Source: Micromonospora lupini str. Lupac 08
GTDB taxonomy: Bacteria; Actinomycetota; Actinomycetes; Mycobacteriales; Micromonosporaceae
DNA length: 64,000 nt
Assembly: GCF_000297395.2 (NCBI RefSeq)
Contig: NZ_HF570108.1
Location: 4,934,636-4,998,635, forward strand
Reading direction: 5' to 3'
The notes under the pieces were generated by a model, which did no database searches, was not told the DNA's origin, and saw only the letters and a list, made by a program, of their open reading frames with translations. Numbering within the stretch: position 1 is the first letter of the stretch; the number at the start of each line of letters is the position of its first letter. Both the position numbers and the translations under genes were made by a program. Positions 8,635 through 17,809 of the stretch are shown here, piece by piece.

Positions 8635-9630
8635 GTGAACATCCACGAGCCGCTCACCCAGCCGGAGGTGCAGGGCTTCGCCGCCCTGGCCGCCCGGCTG
8701 GCCGAGAACGTCAACGCGGTGGTGCTCGGCAAGCCGCAGGTGGTCCGGCTGGCGCTGACCGCGCTCTTCGCCCAGGGTCACGTGCTGCTGGAGGACGTGC
8801 CGGGGGTCGGTAAGACGACCCTGGCGCGGGCCATCGCCGCGACGGTGAAGGGTCAGTGGCGGCGCATCCAGTTCACGCCCGACCTGCTGCCCTCGGACGT
8901 GTCCGGTGTGACCATCTTCAACCAGGCGAGCAGGGACTTCGAGTTCCATCCGGGGCCGGTGTTCGCCAACATCGTGATCGCCGACGAGATCAACCGGGCG
9001 TCGCCGAAGACCCAGTCGGCGCTGCTGGAGGTGATGGAGGAGCACACGGTCACCGTGGACGGGGTGCGGCACCCGGTGCCGGCGCCGTTCCTGGTGGTCG
9101 CCACGCAGAACCCGGTGGAGATGGACGGCACCTACCGACTGCCCGAGGCGCAGCTCGACCGGTTCCTGGTGAAGCTGTCCGTCGGCTACCCGGACGAGGC
9201 GGTCGAGGTGGAGGTGCTGCGCGGCGCGACGGTCCGCTCACCCGAGGCGCTCGCCCCGGTCACCGACACCGCGACCGTCGGGGAGATGGTCCGGATGGCC
9301 CGCCGGGTGCACATCGCCGAGCCGCTCTACGCGTACGCGGTCCGGCTGGCCGCCGCCACCCGCACCCATCCGCAGGTACGCGTCGGGGTCAGTCCCCGGG
9401 GCGTGATCGCGTTGACCCGGGCGGCGTGCTCGTACGCGCTTATCGACGGTCGGGGCTGGATCATGCCGGAGGATCTGAAGGCGCTCGCCGAACCGGTGTT
9501 CGCGCACCGGCTGCTGCTCACCCCGGACGCGCAGGTGCGCGGGGTGACCCCGGCGGAGGTGCTGCGCCAGGCGATCGCCTCGGTGCCGGTGCCGTTGCCG
9601 TCGGGGCAGCCGGCCCCGGTGCAGGGCTGA
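8635..9630 (+). CDS. MoxR-family AAA+ ATPase
   Basis: 331 residues from GTG 8635, preceded by GAGGAG. Walker A is EDVPGVGKTTLAR (about 55-67) and Walker B IVIADEINRASPKTQ (about 111-125), with sensor VVATQNPVE and the C-terminal lid ending LPSGQPAPVQG. MoxR ATPases act as chaperones that insert metals or cofactors or remodel partner proteins, usually with a neighbouring DUF58 or VWA protein. That partner is the next gene, 14 nt downstream, and a TgpA-like protein follows. It is cytoplasmic. Family assignment is firm; the client is unknown. Confidence 0.92.
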   Translation: MNIHEPLTQPEVQGFAALAARLAENVNAVVLGKPQVVRLALTALFAQGHVLLEDVPGVGKTTLARAIAATVKGQWRRIQFTPDLLPSDVSGVTIFNQASRDFEFHPGPVFANIVIADEINRASPKTQSALLEVMEEHTVTVDGVRHPVPAPFLVVATQNPVEMDGTYRLPEAQLDRFLVKLSVGYPDEAVEVEVLRGATVRSPEALAPVTDTATVGEMVRMARRVHIAEPLYAYAVRLAAATRTHPQVRVGVSPRGVIALTRAACSYALIDGRGWIMPEDLKALAEPVFAHRLLLTPDAQVRGVTPAEVLRQAIASVPVPLPSGQPAPVQG

Positions 9631-9644
9631 CCGGCAGCAGCGCC

Positions 9645-10808
9645 ATGGGGATCACCGCCCGCGGGGTCGGGCTGCTCGTCGCCGCTGTCGTCCTGCTCGG
9701 CCTGGGGTTCCGCTTCGCGTACCCCGAGTTGACGTTGCTCGGCGCGGCGGCCGGCGCGGCGGTCGGCTACGCGGCGCTGACCGCGGCCTGGCGGCCCCGC
9801 CTGCTGGTCAGCCGCCGGGCGGACCCGGACCGGGTGGCGCGCGGGGAGCCGGCGAGCATGACGCTCACCGTCCGCAACGCCGGCCGGCTGCGGTCGGCGA
9901 ACCTGCTGGCAGAGGACCGGTGCGGCAGCCGCGCGGTGCCGGTGCCGCTGCTGCGCCTGCGGCCCGGTCGGGACAGCGAGGTCCGCTACGACGTGCCGAC
10001 CGTCCGTCGGGGGGTCGTGCCGGTGGGTCCGCTGCGGGTGACCCGGCGCGACCCGTTGGGTCTGGTGGCGGTGGCCCGCCCGTACGGGGAGACGGCGCCG
10101 GTCTGGGTGCACCCTCGGATCCATCCGCTGACGGCGGTGCCCACCGGCGCGGGGCGCAGCCTCGACGGCCGGGTGGACGGGGTGCCGCACGGGTCGATCA
10201 CGTTCAATTCGCTGCGGGAGTACGTGGTGGGTGACGACCTGCGTCGGGTGCACTGGCGCACGAGCGCCCGGGTCGGTGAGCTGATGGTGCGCGAGAACGT
10301 GGACACCAGCCTGCCCCGCCTGGTCGTCCTCCTGGACAACCGCGCCGCCGCACACCCGCAGCGGGTGGACGGGGTGGCCGAGTCGTTCGAGTCCGCGTGC
10401 GAGGCGGCGGCGTCTGTCGTCACCGCCGCGCACCGCGCGGACCTGCCGGTGCTGATGCTGCTGGTCGGCCCGGAGCTGGTCGAGGGCGGGTCGGCGGGGG
10501 ACGCCGGGATGCCGCCGCTGGACCGGCTCGCCGCCGCCGAACTGTCCGGCGAGGACGACGCGCTGCAAGGGGTCACCACCCGGCTGCGTCAGGACCGGCT
10601 CGGCGACACGCTGATCTTCCTGACCGGCCCCGGCGGGCGGGACGGGTTGGGGCACGTCGGCGCGCTGCGCGGCGCGTACCCTTCGGTGCTGGTCGGGGTG
10701 TTCGGGGCGGCCGAGCCGACGCCGGCGGGCACGGCCGGCCTGGTGGTGGTGGACGCGGTGGACGGCGCGCAGTTCGCCGCCGAGTGGGACGGGGTACGCC
10801 GGTGGTGA
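9645..10808 (+). CDS. DUF58 domain membrane protein (MoxR partner)
   Basis: 387 residues from ATG 9645. Two N-terminal membrane helices (GVGLLVAAVVLLGLGFRF and LTLLGAAAGAAVGYAALTA) are followed by a beta-rich segment and the diagnostic DUF58 motif YVVGDDLRRVHWRTSARVG (near 180-200). The C-terminal half resembles a VWA-like fold (LVVLLDNRA). DUF58 proteins are genetically linked to MoxR ATPases and transglutaminase-like proteins. Its stop overlaps the next start as GTGA (10805-10808), so the two are probably translationally coupled. Confidence 0.9.
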   Translation: MGITARGVGLLVAAVVLLGLGFRFAYPELTLLGAAAGAAVGYAALTAAWRPRLLVSRRADPDRVARGEPASMTLTVRNAGRLRSANLLAEDRCGSRAVPVPLLRLRPGRDSEVRYDVPTVRRGVVPVGPLRVTRRDPLGLVAVARPYGETAPVWVHPRIHPLTAVPTGAGRSLDGRVDGVPHGSITFNSLREYVVGDDLRRVHWRTSARVGELMVRENVDTSLPRLVVLLDNRAAAHPQRVDGVAESFESACEAAASVVTAAHRADLPVLMLLVGPELVEGGSAGDAGMPPLDRLAAAELSGEDDALQGVTTRLRQDRLGDTLIFLTGPGGRDGLGHVGALRGAYPSVLVGVFGAAEPTPAGTAGLVVVDAVDGAQFAAEWDGVRRW

Positions 10809-13219
10809 CGGGCGTCGAGCCGCAGCGTGCGCCGGACGTGGCGGCGACGGACCCGCGGCGGACGACGTCGCGGGCCGGCGGCGCGACCGGGCGGGTGGTA
10901 CGCGCGCTGCGGGCGGCCGTGGTGCCGCTGGCGCTGATCGCGCTCACCGCGCTCGCCGGGGTGGTGCTCGGCCGGGTGTACGCGGGCGACCTGCTGACCC
11001 GGCTGGTCATCGGCGCGGCGGTGGGCTCGGTGCTGGTGAGCGTGGCCGCCCGACGGCTGCCGTCCTGGCTTGTCGCACCGGTGTCGATGGCGGCGTTGGC
11101 CGGGTGGACGCTGTGGTCGTTGCGGCTGGCCGCCGACCGCGCCGACCTGCCGGGCAGCCTGTTGGAGGTGAGCGCGGACGCGGCGCGCAACGGCATTCCG
11201 CGGCTGCTCACCGCGATGATCCCGGTGGAGCCCACACCGGACACGGTGCTGGTCCCGGTGGTGGCGGCGTGGCTGGCCGGTCTGGCCGGGGCGGAGGTGG
11301 CGCTGCGCACCGGCCGGGTGCTGCTCGGCTACCTGCCGGCGGCGGGGCTCTACGCCGCGGCCCTCTACGTGGTCGGCCCGAACGCCGCACCGGCGATCGG
11401 GACGACTGTGGCCTTCGTCGCGGTCGCGGCGGTCGGGCTGGCCGCGCCGTCGGGTGCGTCGCCGGCCGGCGGTGACCCGACGGCCGGTCTCGCCCCGGGG
11501 ATGCGCGCGGCGGTGCGACTTCGGCTGGCGACGTCGGCGACGCTCGGCGTGGCCCTGGTGATCGGTCTGGTCGCGCTGCTCGGTCCGGTGGTCGCCGGTC
11601 AGGTCGACGGGCGGCCGGTGGACCCGCGCCGGTACGTGGAGCCACCGCAGGTGCAGACGCTCGACGAGAACCCGTTGATCCGGATCTCCGGGTGGGCACT
11701 GCACCCGGAGCAGAAGCTCCTCGACGTGCGCACGGTGGGCGTCGCCCCACCGGCCGGCGGCGCGGACGACCCGACGGCGACCGGCGCTGCGGACGATCCG
11801 ACGTCGGCCCCACCCGTACGGATCCGGTTGGCGGTGCTCAGCGACTACGACGGGATCACCTGGCGGGTCGGTGCGACCTACCGCAACGCGGGGCGGATCC
11901 TGCCGGCCACCGCCGCGGCCCGGGACAGCACCGTAGAGACCGTTCGGCAGGAGATCACCGTGGCGGAGCTGAGCGGTCGCCTGCTCCCGGCCGTGGCGAC
12001 GCCGCGTGAGGTCAGCGGCGCGCGGGTGGCGTACGACCCGGCGACGGGGACGCTGATCCGGCCGGAGGGGCTGACGCCGGGGTTGCGGTACACGGTGACG
12101 TCGGCCCGGGAGCGCCCGGACAACAACCTGCTGGCCACCGCGAACGTGCCGGCCGGCGAGGAGGTGGCCCGGGTGCTGCGGGTCGCCGACGGGGTACCCG
12201 ACCCGCTGCGCCGGCTGGCGGCACAGCTCGCCGAGGAGAACGGCGCCCCGTACGCGCGGGCGGAGGCGATCGAGCAGTTCCTGGCCGAGCACTACCGGGT
12301 GGTGGCCGACGCCCCGAGCGGGCACGCGTACCCGAATCTGGCCTTCTTCCTCTTCGGCCCCCGCAACGGGGGCGGGCAGCGGGGCACGTCGGAGCAGTTC
12401 GCGGCGGCGTTCGCGGTGCTGGGTCGGCTCTCCGGGCTGCCGACGCGGGTGGTGGTCGGCTTCTCCTCGGGTGGGCAGGGGCCGGTGCGGGCCGGCGACG
12501 CGTACGCCTGGCCGGAGGTGCTCTTCGACGGGTTGGGATGGGTGGCGTTCGACCCGCTGCCCCGCCCGGAGAACGAGCCGAGGCCGGTGGAGGAGGACTT
12601 TCGTCCGGCCCCTGAGGACCCGCCGCCGTCGGAGGTTCCGGCGCCCACCGCGGAGCCGACGGCGTCGCCGGAGCCGGTGGCCGCCCCGGACGGGCCGCCC
12701 GCACGAGGTGGTGTGTCCACGCCGGTGCTGGTCGCGGGCGGCAGCGGTGGGCTGCTGCTGGTGGTGGGGGCGCTGCTGCTGACCCTGTTGGCGATGCGCC
12801 GCTCCCTCTCCCGCAACCGGCTGGTGCGGGGTGACCCCGGCCAGCGCATCGCCGGCGCCTGGCGGGAGGTCACCGACGCGCTGCGACTGGCCGGCCGCCC
12901 GGTCGGCGACGACCTGGCGGCGACCGAGGTGGCCGGACAGGCCCGGCAGGCTCTGGCCGAGGCCCGCTCGGGCAGGAGCGGCGACGGCACGATCGGCGAG
13001 GGCACAGTCGGCGACGGGCCGGCCGTCGACGAGTTGGCGGCCCTGCTCAATCAGGTGGGCTTCGCCCCGGGTGCCGCAACGCCGGATCAGGCGGCCCGGG
13101 CCGCAGAGGTGGCCACCGCCTACGTGGCCACCCTGCGCTCCGCGCGCCCCCGGTGGCGCCGCCTGCTCTGGTCGCTGCACCCCGCTCCCCTGCGCCGAGC
13201 CCGCCGCGCCCCGCAGTGA
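10805..13219 (+). CDS. TgpA-like membrane protein with a degenerate transglutaminase domain
   Basis: Start GTG 10805 overlaps the DUF58 stop by 4 bp; GTG 10802 is also possible. About 804 residues: five or six N-terminal membrane helices (DUF3488-like), a long external transglutaminase-like domain (about 300-620), a proline-rich linker, one more helix (VLVAGGSGGLLLVVGALLLT) and a DUF4129-like tail. The fold is clear, but the expected catalytic Cys in the GxCEQFA motif is Ser (GTSEQFAAAFAVL, S529) and the HAW histidine is Tyr (DAYAWPEVLF, Y567). Only the Asp of FDPLP (D583) is kept. The protein is therefore probably not a cysteine-type transglutaminase or protease and may bind rather than cut peptides. 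Last gene of the operon. Confidence 0.85.
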   Translation: MTGVEPQRAPDVAATDPRRTTSRAGGATGRVVRALRAAVVPLALIALTALAGVVLGRVYAGDLLTRLVIGAAVGSVLVSVAARRLPSWLVAPVSMAALAGWTLWSLRLAADRADLPGSLLEVSADAARNGIPRLLTAMIPVEPTPDTVLVPVVAAWLAGLAGAEVALRTGRVLLGYLPAAGLYAAALYVVGPNAAPAIGTTVAFVAVAAVGLAAPSGASPAGGDPTAGLAPGMRAAVRLRLATSATLGVALVIGLVALLGPVVAGQVDGRPVDPRRYVEPPQVQTLDENPLIRISGWALHPEQKLLDVRTVGVAPPAGGADDPTATGAADDPTSAPPVRIRLAVLSDYDGITWRVGATYRNAGRILPATAAARDSTVETVRQEITVAELSGRLLPAVATPREVSGARVAYDPATGTLIRPEGLTPGLRYTVTSARERPDNNLLATANVPAGEEVARVLRVADGVPDPLRRLAAQLAEENGAPYARAEAIEQFLAEHYRVVADAPSGHAYPNLAFFLFGPRNGGGQRGTSEQFAAAFAVLGRLSGLPTRVVVGFSSGGQGPVRAGDAYAWPEVLFDGLGWVAFDPLPRPENEPRPVEEDFRPAPEDPPPSEVPAPTAEPTASPEPVAAPDGPPARGGVSTPVLVAGGSGGLLLVVGALLLTLLAMRRSLSRNRLVRGDPGQRIAGAWREVTDALRLAGRPVGDDLAATEVAGQARQALAEARSGRSGDGTIGEGTVGDGPAVDELAALLNQVGFAPGAATPDQAARAAEVATAYVATLRSARPRWRRLLWSLHPAPLRRARRAPQ

Positions 13220-13221
13220 TC

Positions 13222-13259
13222 AGGACGCCTGCCGTCACCATCGGTGCGGCAGGGGTCCT
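13222..13259. terminator. Bidirectional terminator hairpin
   Basis: AGGACGCCTGCCG (13222-13234) pairs with CGGCAGGGGTCCT (13247-13259), one mismatch, 12-nt loop. It lies between the converging ends of the TgpA-like gene and the membrane protein at 13276. Confidence 0.7.
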
Positions 13260-13275
13260 CTCGCGTCGAGGGACG

Positions 13276-13800
13276 TCATCGGGCCGGTGATCGAGCCAGG
13301 GCGGCCCGACGACCGTAGTCGACGGCCACGGCAATGACGAGCGGCCCCCAGGCAAGCATCGGGGCGTAGTACCGGAGCACCTCCCAGCCGGGAGGCGGAT
13401 GCACCGGTTCGTCTTCTCCGACTCCGACCCACGTGCGCTGCACGAAATGGAACCTGTGGTTCAGGAGGAAGTACGCGTAGATGGCGACGAGTAACGATCC
13501 GCCGATCAGCGCGACGAGCACCACTGCGCGCGCCGGGATCCGACGACCGCCGAGCACCGGCAACCAGCCCGGCACCCGTTGTCCCCAGCGCTGCACCAGC
13601 CCGAGTGTCAGCAGCGCCAGGCCCATCGACAGGACGGACAGGAAGATCATGTACCAGGTCGTGACGGCGCTGTCGGTGAACACGAGCGACAGTCGCCACA
13701 GCGCGGACGGCAGGACGCAGAGGGGGACGGCGTAGGCGGCCCAGACGGCCCAGGGTTTCGGGGCGGCCGCCCAGGTACGGTCGACGTCAGCGAGGGTCAC
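13276..13800 (-). CDS. Small integral membrane protein, unknown function
   Basis: GTG 13800 is preceded by AGGAG and gives 174 residues (VTLADVDRTWAAAPKPWAVW). Four hydrophobic helices are visible, including MIFLSVLSMGLALLTLGLV and RAVVLVALIGGSLLVAIYAY. The loop LGLVQRWGQRVPGWLPVLGG is nearly repeated in the upstream gene (LGLVQRWGQQFPRWVPGLRG), so the two are paralogues, this one much shorter. They are 65 bp apart on the same strand. No known domain recognised. Confidence 0.65.
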   Translation of the reverse strand: MTLADVDRTWAAAPKPWAVWAAYAVPLCVLPSALWRLSLVFTDSAVTTWYMIFLSVLSMGLALLTLGLVQRWGQRVPGWLPVLGGRRIPARAVVLVALIGGSLLVAIYAYFLLNHRFHFVQRTWVGVGEDEPVHPPPGWEVLRYYAPMLAWGPLVIAVAVDYGRRAALARSPAR

Positions 13801-13865
13801 GGTTGCTCCTGTCGGTGCGGGCCGGAGCCGCGAAGGCACCGGCGATTGTGGACGGATCGGAAGCC

Positions 13866-14900
13866 TCACGACGACGCGCTGGTGGCGGCTGTCTGCTCCT
13901 GGCGCGCGCGTGTGGCGCGGGCGTAGCCGGTGGTCGTGACGCCCAGCGCGACTCCCCAGCCGAGGAAGACCAGCAGCGTGGCGGCCACCGCCCACTCCTG
14001 CACCACGTCGGACCAGGGCAGTTCACCCGTCACCAGTCGACCGACCACGATCCCGCCGCTCAACACGCCGTAGGTGACGAGCGTGAGCGCCACCGCCCCG
14101 GCCGGGATCAGCGCCAGCAGCCGGGGAACCGGTCGACCGCGCAGCCCCGGCACCCAGCGCGGGAACTGCTGCCCCCACCGCTGCACCAGCCCGAGAACGA
14201 GCAGGCCGGCGAGCGGCGGGATCAGCGTGATCGCCACGCCCGTCCCCGTCGAGAGGCCCCGCTGGATCTCGGTCAACTGCCGCTCGGGAATGCCGAACGG
14301 AACGCCGAGCACCCAGAGCCCGTGCGGTACGGCCCAGCCCACCACCGGTAGCGCGACGGCCACGTACGCCCAACGGCTGGCCCACCGTGGCACCGGACGA
14401 TAGCCGGCGGCCACCGGCGCACGCCGCGGACCGGAGGCGTTCGCCAGCCCGGCGAACAGGACGCCGCCGGCCGTCAGCGCGAGCCGGGCGCCCAGGTCAC
14501 GCCAGTCCGAGGGACGCCCGGACACCGCGGCTGGCAGCTCGAAGATCAGGTGCAGCGGGAAGGCGAGGACCGTCAGCAGGGCCGCCGCGGCCCAGCTAGC
14601 GGCGGACGCGAGGCGGCCGGAGGACCGGACCGTGTGGAGAGCCACCGCCGCGAGGACGATGCCGCCTCCCACCGCGCCCCATCCCGCCCAGAAGGGCAGC
14701 GACTCGACGCGGTCCGCGCCGCACCCACCCCCGGGGTCGACCAGATCGGTGCGGTCGCAGGCGGTGTACGCCCACCGGCCCCCCGCGATCCAGTACAGAC
14801 GGAGAGCCACCTCACCGACGACGAAGACGACGCACGCCACCGCCCACCGTCTGGTCGGGCCGGACGTTTCGGATGGGTGTGGACGGGCGGCGACAGTCAT
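13866..14900 (-). CDS. Multi-pass membrane protein, paralogue of its neighbour
   Basis: 344 residues from ATG 14900. About eight hydrophobic helices (for example WAVACVVFVVGEVALRLYWI, LIPPLAGLLVLGLV, LIPAGAVALTLVTYGVLSGG), with an external loop containing two Cys (TACDRTDLVDPGGGCGADR). The shared RWGQxxPxWxPxLxGR loop links it to the 174-residue downstream protein, which matches only its C-terminal half. I do not recognise the family. The two may form a heteromeric pair or one may be a partial duplication. Confidence 0.6.
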   Translation of the reverse strand: MTVAARPHPSETSGPTRRWAVACVVFVVGEVALRLYWIAGGRWAYTACDRTDLVDPGGGCGADRVESLPFWAGWGAVGGGIVLAAVALHTVRSSGRLASAASWAAAALLTVLAFPLHLIFELPAAVSGRPSDWRDLGARLALTAGGVLFAGLANASGPRRAPVAAGYRPVPRWASRWAYVAVALPVVGWAVPHGLWVLGVPFGIPERQLTEIQRGLSTGTGVAITLIPPLAGLLVLGLVQRWGQQFPRWVPGLRGRPVPRLLALIPAGAVALTLVTYGVLSGGIVVGRLVTGELPWSDVVQEWAVAATLLVFLGWGVALGVTTTGYARATRARQEQTAATSASS

Positions 14901-15073
14901 GCACCGATGATCTGCGCCGATGGACGGACCGGTCCTCCCCGGCGCAGGGGAAGCCGCTCCCGTCGCCGGGGGATGCCCCGTTACCCACCGTCACCCGGCC
15001 GGCTCGTGCCGACGGGTCCGTCGACTGGTGAAATGCGTTGGCGCGCGGGCGGCACGGCGATGACCATCAGCGT

Positions 15074-15877
15074 GTGGATCAGCATTCGAGCGACATCGTC
15101 GACTACTACACGCGGCGCTACCGCGAGGACCAGCGTCTCACCGGCCGACCCCAGGCCCGTCTGGAGTGGATCCGGACGTTGGAACTCCTGCGGGACCTCC
15201 TGCCGGAACCCGGCGCCCGCGTCCTGGATGTCGGCGGTGGCACCGGCGCGTACGCTCGCGCGCTCGTCTCCGCCGGTCACGAGGTGCGCCTCGTGGACCT
15301 GGTGCCGGGTCACGTCGCGCACGCCCGTGCCGGCCAGCCGTCCATCGAAGCGCAGGTCGCCGACGCGCGTGCCCTCCCGTACGCCGACGGCGCGTTCGAC
15401 GCCGCGCTGCTGCTGGGCCCGCTCTACCACCTGGTGCGACGCGCGGATCGGCTACGGGCCCTGCGGGAGGCCGTCCGCGTCACCCGCCCCGGTGGCCGGG
15501 TCGTGGCGGCGGTCATCTCACGGTTCGCGGGTGCGCTGGACTTCGCGGCCACCGGCCGACTGGACGAGCGGACCCTCGCGGAGGCACGGGCGTTGCTCAG
15601 CGACGGCACCAACGACCCGCGGATCGGTTTCACCCACGCCTACTTCCACCGGGTCGAGGAAATCATTGACGAGTGCCAGGCCGCGGGGTTGACCGAGGTG
15701 GTCGTGCACGGGGTCGAAGGGCCGGCGTGGACGGCAGCGGAGGCAGCGATCGGCGGCCCGGCGGAGGAGACGGTCTTCGGTGGCGCGCTGGACCTCGCCC
15801 GGGTGTACTCCAGCGAGTCCGCGCTCGTCGCGTCGAGCGCGCACCTCCTCGCCATCGGGCGCGTGCCCGCGCGGTAG
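15074..15877 (+). CDS. Class I SAM-dependent methyltransferase
   Basis: Motif I is VLDVGGGTGAYARAL and the acidic strand-2 end is VRLVDLVPGHV; DARALPYADGAFDAALLLGP and REAVRVTRPGGRVVAAVIS complete the Methyltransf_11-type core. The frame opens at TTG 15038, but GTG 15074 (VDQHSSDIVDYYTRRYRED) matches the usual start of such proteins and is preferred; neither has a good ribosome site. About 267 residues, cytoplasmic, substrate unknown. It converges with the SDR gene, the stops being 6 bp apart. Confidence 0.8.
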   Translation: MDQHSSDIVDYYTRRYREDQRLTGRPQARLEWIRTLELLRDLLPEPGARVLDVGGGTGAYARALVSAGHEVRLVDLVPGHVAHARAGQPSIEAQVADARALPYADGAFDAALLLGPLYHLVRRADRLRALREAVRVTRPGGRVVAAVISRFAGALDFAATGRLDERTLAEARALLSDGTNDPRIGFTHAYFHRVEEIIDECQAAGLTEVVVHGVEGPAWTAAEAAIGGPAEETVFGGALDLARVYSSESALVASSAHLLAIGRVPAR

Positions 15878-15883
15878 CGGCGG

Positions 15884-16675
15884 TCAGGCGGTCAGGCGGC
15901 GGACCAGCTTGCGGAGGCCGGCCTGCCAGCCGTCCGGGTCCTCGGCGCGGCGGCGCGCGTAGTCGGCGACCTCCGGGTGCGGCAGGATCAGGAACCGCTC
16001 CTCGGCCAGCCCGGCGATTGTCGCCTCGGCGACCTGGTCCGGGGTGAGCACCGCCCCGGAGGCGGCGATCACCCGGGCGCCCAGGTGGCCCTCCGCGATG
16101 CCGTCGGCGAGCATCGGGGTGTCCACTCCCTGCGGGCAGAGGGCGCTGACCCGGATGCCCCGGTCGCGGTAGGTGATGGCGAGCCACTCGGCGAAGCCCA
16201 CCGAGGCGTGCTTCGTCGCGGTGTAGGCGGCGTCGCCCACCGCGGTCAGCACCCCCGCCGCCGAGCAGGTGTGCAGCAGGTGGCCGCCGCCGCGCGCGAG
16301 CATGCCGGGCAGCACCGCCCGGGCCGAGTAGACGTGGGCGAGCACGTTGACCCGCCACGCGCGGTCCCACGCCGCGTCGTCGACCTCCACTCCCCCGCCG
16401 GTGGTCACCCCCGCGTTGGCGCAGAACAGGTCGATGCGGCCGAAGCGTCGTTCGGTGTCGTCGACGAGCGCGCGTACCTGGGCCTCGTCGGTGACGTCGA
16501 GGGCGGCGGCGTGCGCCACCGGGCCGATGCCCTCGGCCACCGCGTGGGCCGCCTCGGCGTCCAGGTCGGCGACGACCACCGCCGCGGCGCCCTCGGCGGC
16601 GAAGCGCCGCGACAGTGCCGCCCCGATGCCACCGGCGCCGCCGGTGACGACCGCGATCCGATCGGTCAGGTTCAC
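15884..16675 (-). CDS. SDR-family NAD(P)-dependent oxidoreductase
   Basis: 263 residues from GTG 16675. Nucleotide motif TGGAGGIGAA at the N-terminus, NAG motif (CANAGVTTGG), catalytic Ser in TCSAAG and YTATK (Tyr-xxx-Lys). The acidic residue after strand 2 (VVADLDAEAA) suggests preference for NAD(H). Its start overlaps the stop of the upstream F420-type oxidoreductase gene as GTGA (16672-16675), so the two are co-translated and may act on one substrate, which I cannot identify. Confidence 0.88.
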   Translation of the reverse strand: MNLTDRIAVVTGGAGGIGAALSRRFAAEGAAAVVVADLDAEAAHAVAEGIGPVAHAAALDVTDEAQVRALVDDTERRFGRIDLFCANAGVTTGGGVEVDDAAWDRAWRVNVLAHVYSARAVLPGMLARGGGHLLHTCSAAGVLTAVGDAAYTATKHASVGFAEWLAITYRDRGIRVSALCPQGVDTPMLADGIAEGHLGARVIAASGAVLTPDQVAEATIAGLAEERFLILPHPEVADYARRRAEDPDGWQAGLRKLVRRLTA

Positions 16676-17673
16676 GCGGACGCTCCCACGGGCTCGGTGC
16701 CCAACTGTGCGATGAGGGTCATCAGCGCGGCGGCGCTGCCGGCGCTCACCTCCGGGGTGGGCAGCAACGCGAGGACCGGCACCTGGACGCCGGCGTCGGC
16801 GTAGCGGCGGACCTGGGCTCGGCACCGCTCCGGTGAGCCGTGCAGCACCAGGGCGTCGACCACCTCGTCGGGGACGGCCGCGCCGGCGCCGCGCCGGTCA
16901 CCGGCGGCCCACGCCTCCCACATCGGCGCGAGGACCTCGTCGCGACCGAGCCAGCGGTGGAACTCGGCGTACGCCGGCACGGTGAGGTAGCTGGTGATCA
17001 GCCGGCGGCCGAGTTTGCGGGCGTACGCGGCGTCCTCGGTGGGGCAGACGAAGATCCGCGCGGCGACCTCGAAGCCGGCCCGGCGCTCGCCCAGCTCGGC
17101 GAGGGTCCGCGGCACGTCGTCGGCACTCAGCCAGTTGAGGATGACCCCGTCGGCCTCCGCGCCGGCGAGCCGGAGCATGCCCGGGCGCAGCGCGGCGAGC
17201 AGGATCGGCGGCGGCACCGCAGGTGGCCGTTCGAGGGTGAACCGGCGCACGGTGAAGGTGTCGTAGACCTCGTCCACCGTCTCGCCCCGCAGCGCCGCGC
17301 GCAGGAACCGCAGGACGTCGCGGGTGCGTCGGAACGGCTCGTCGAACCGCACCGCGTTCCAGTCCCGCACGAGCACCGGCGAGGACGCGCCGATGCCGAG
17401 CGCGAACCGGCCCGGGGCCGCCTCGGCGAGCGCCGCCGCGCTCATGGCGAGCAGCCCGGGGCCACGGGTGAAGACCGGGGTGATCGCGGTGCCCAGCCGC
17501 AGCCGTGGCTGCCACGCCGCCGCCAGCGCCAGCGGGGTGAAGGCGTCCGTCCCGGCGACCTCGGACGACCAGACGTCGGTGAACCCGGCGCGATCGAGGG
17601 TCGCGTAGACCGCCTCGTGATCGGCCAGCGGGATCCCGCCCAACGGCACCGTCATGCCCCATCGATTCGTCAC
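16672..17673 (-). CDS. LLM-class (F420-dependent-type) oxidoreductase
   Basis: 333 residues from GTG 17673 (reads TNRWGMTVPLGGIPLADHEAV); ATG 17655 is an alternative. The luciferase-like TIM barrel signatures are clear: TDVWSSEVAGTDAFTPLALA, LRLGTAITPVFTRGPGLLAM, GRFALGIGASSPVLVRDWN, then RTRDVLRFLRAALRGE. Proteins of this subfamily usually use F420, but FMN cannot be excluded. First gene of a two-gene unit coupled to an SDR. Confidence 0.85.
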   Translation of the reverse strand: MTNRWGMTVPLGGIPLADHEAVYATLDRAGFTDVWSSEVAGTDAFTPLALAAAWQPRLRLGTAITPVFTRGPGLLAMSAAALAEAAPGRFALGIGASSPVLVRDWNAVRFDEPFRRTRDVLRFLRAALRGETVDEVYDTFTVRRFTLERPPAVPPPILLAALRPGMLRLAGAEADGVILNWLSADDVPRTLAELGERRAGFEVAARIFVCPTEDAAYARKLGRRLITSYLTVPAYAEFHRWLGRDEVLAPMWEAWAAGDRRGAGAAVPDEVVDALVLHGSPERCRAQVRRYADAGVQVPVLALLPTPEVSAGSAAALMTLIAQLGTEPVGASA

Positions 17674-17809
17674 CGGTCGATCGTGCCCGTTGACGGGGCA
17701 GGTGAGCAAGATCCCCGAAGTGGGCAGAATCGCCGGTTTCCGGCCGTGCGCGCCGGCCGGGGTGCTACGACTTCGGGGTGAACCGGAGCACCGGCGCAGG
17801 CCGCTGACC

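Noticed and set aside
6598..9072. 824-codon minus-strand frame across the Fn3 and MoxR genes
   Set aside because: Antisense shadow of two well-supported genes.
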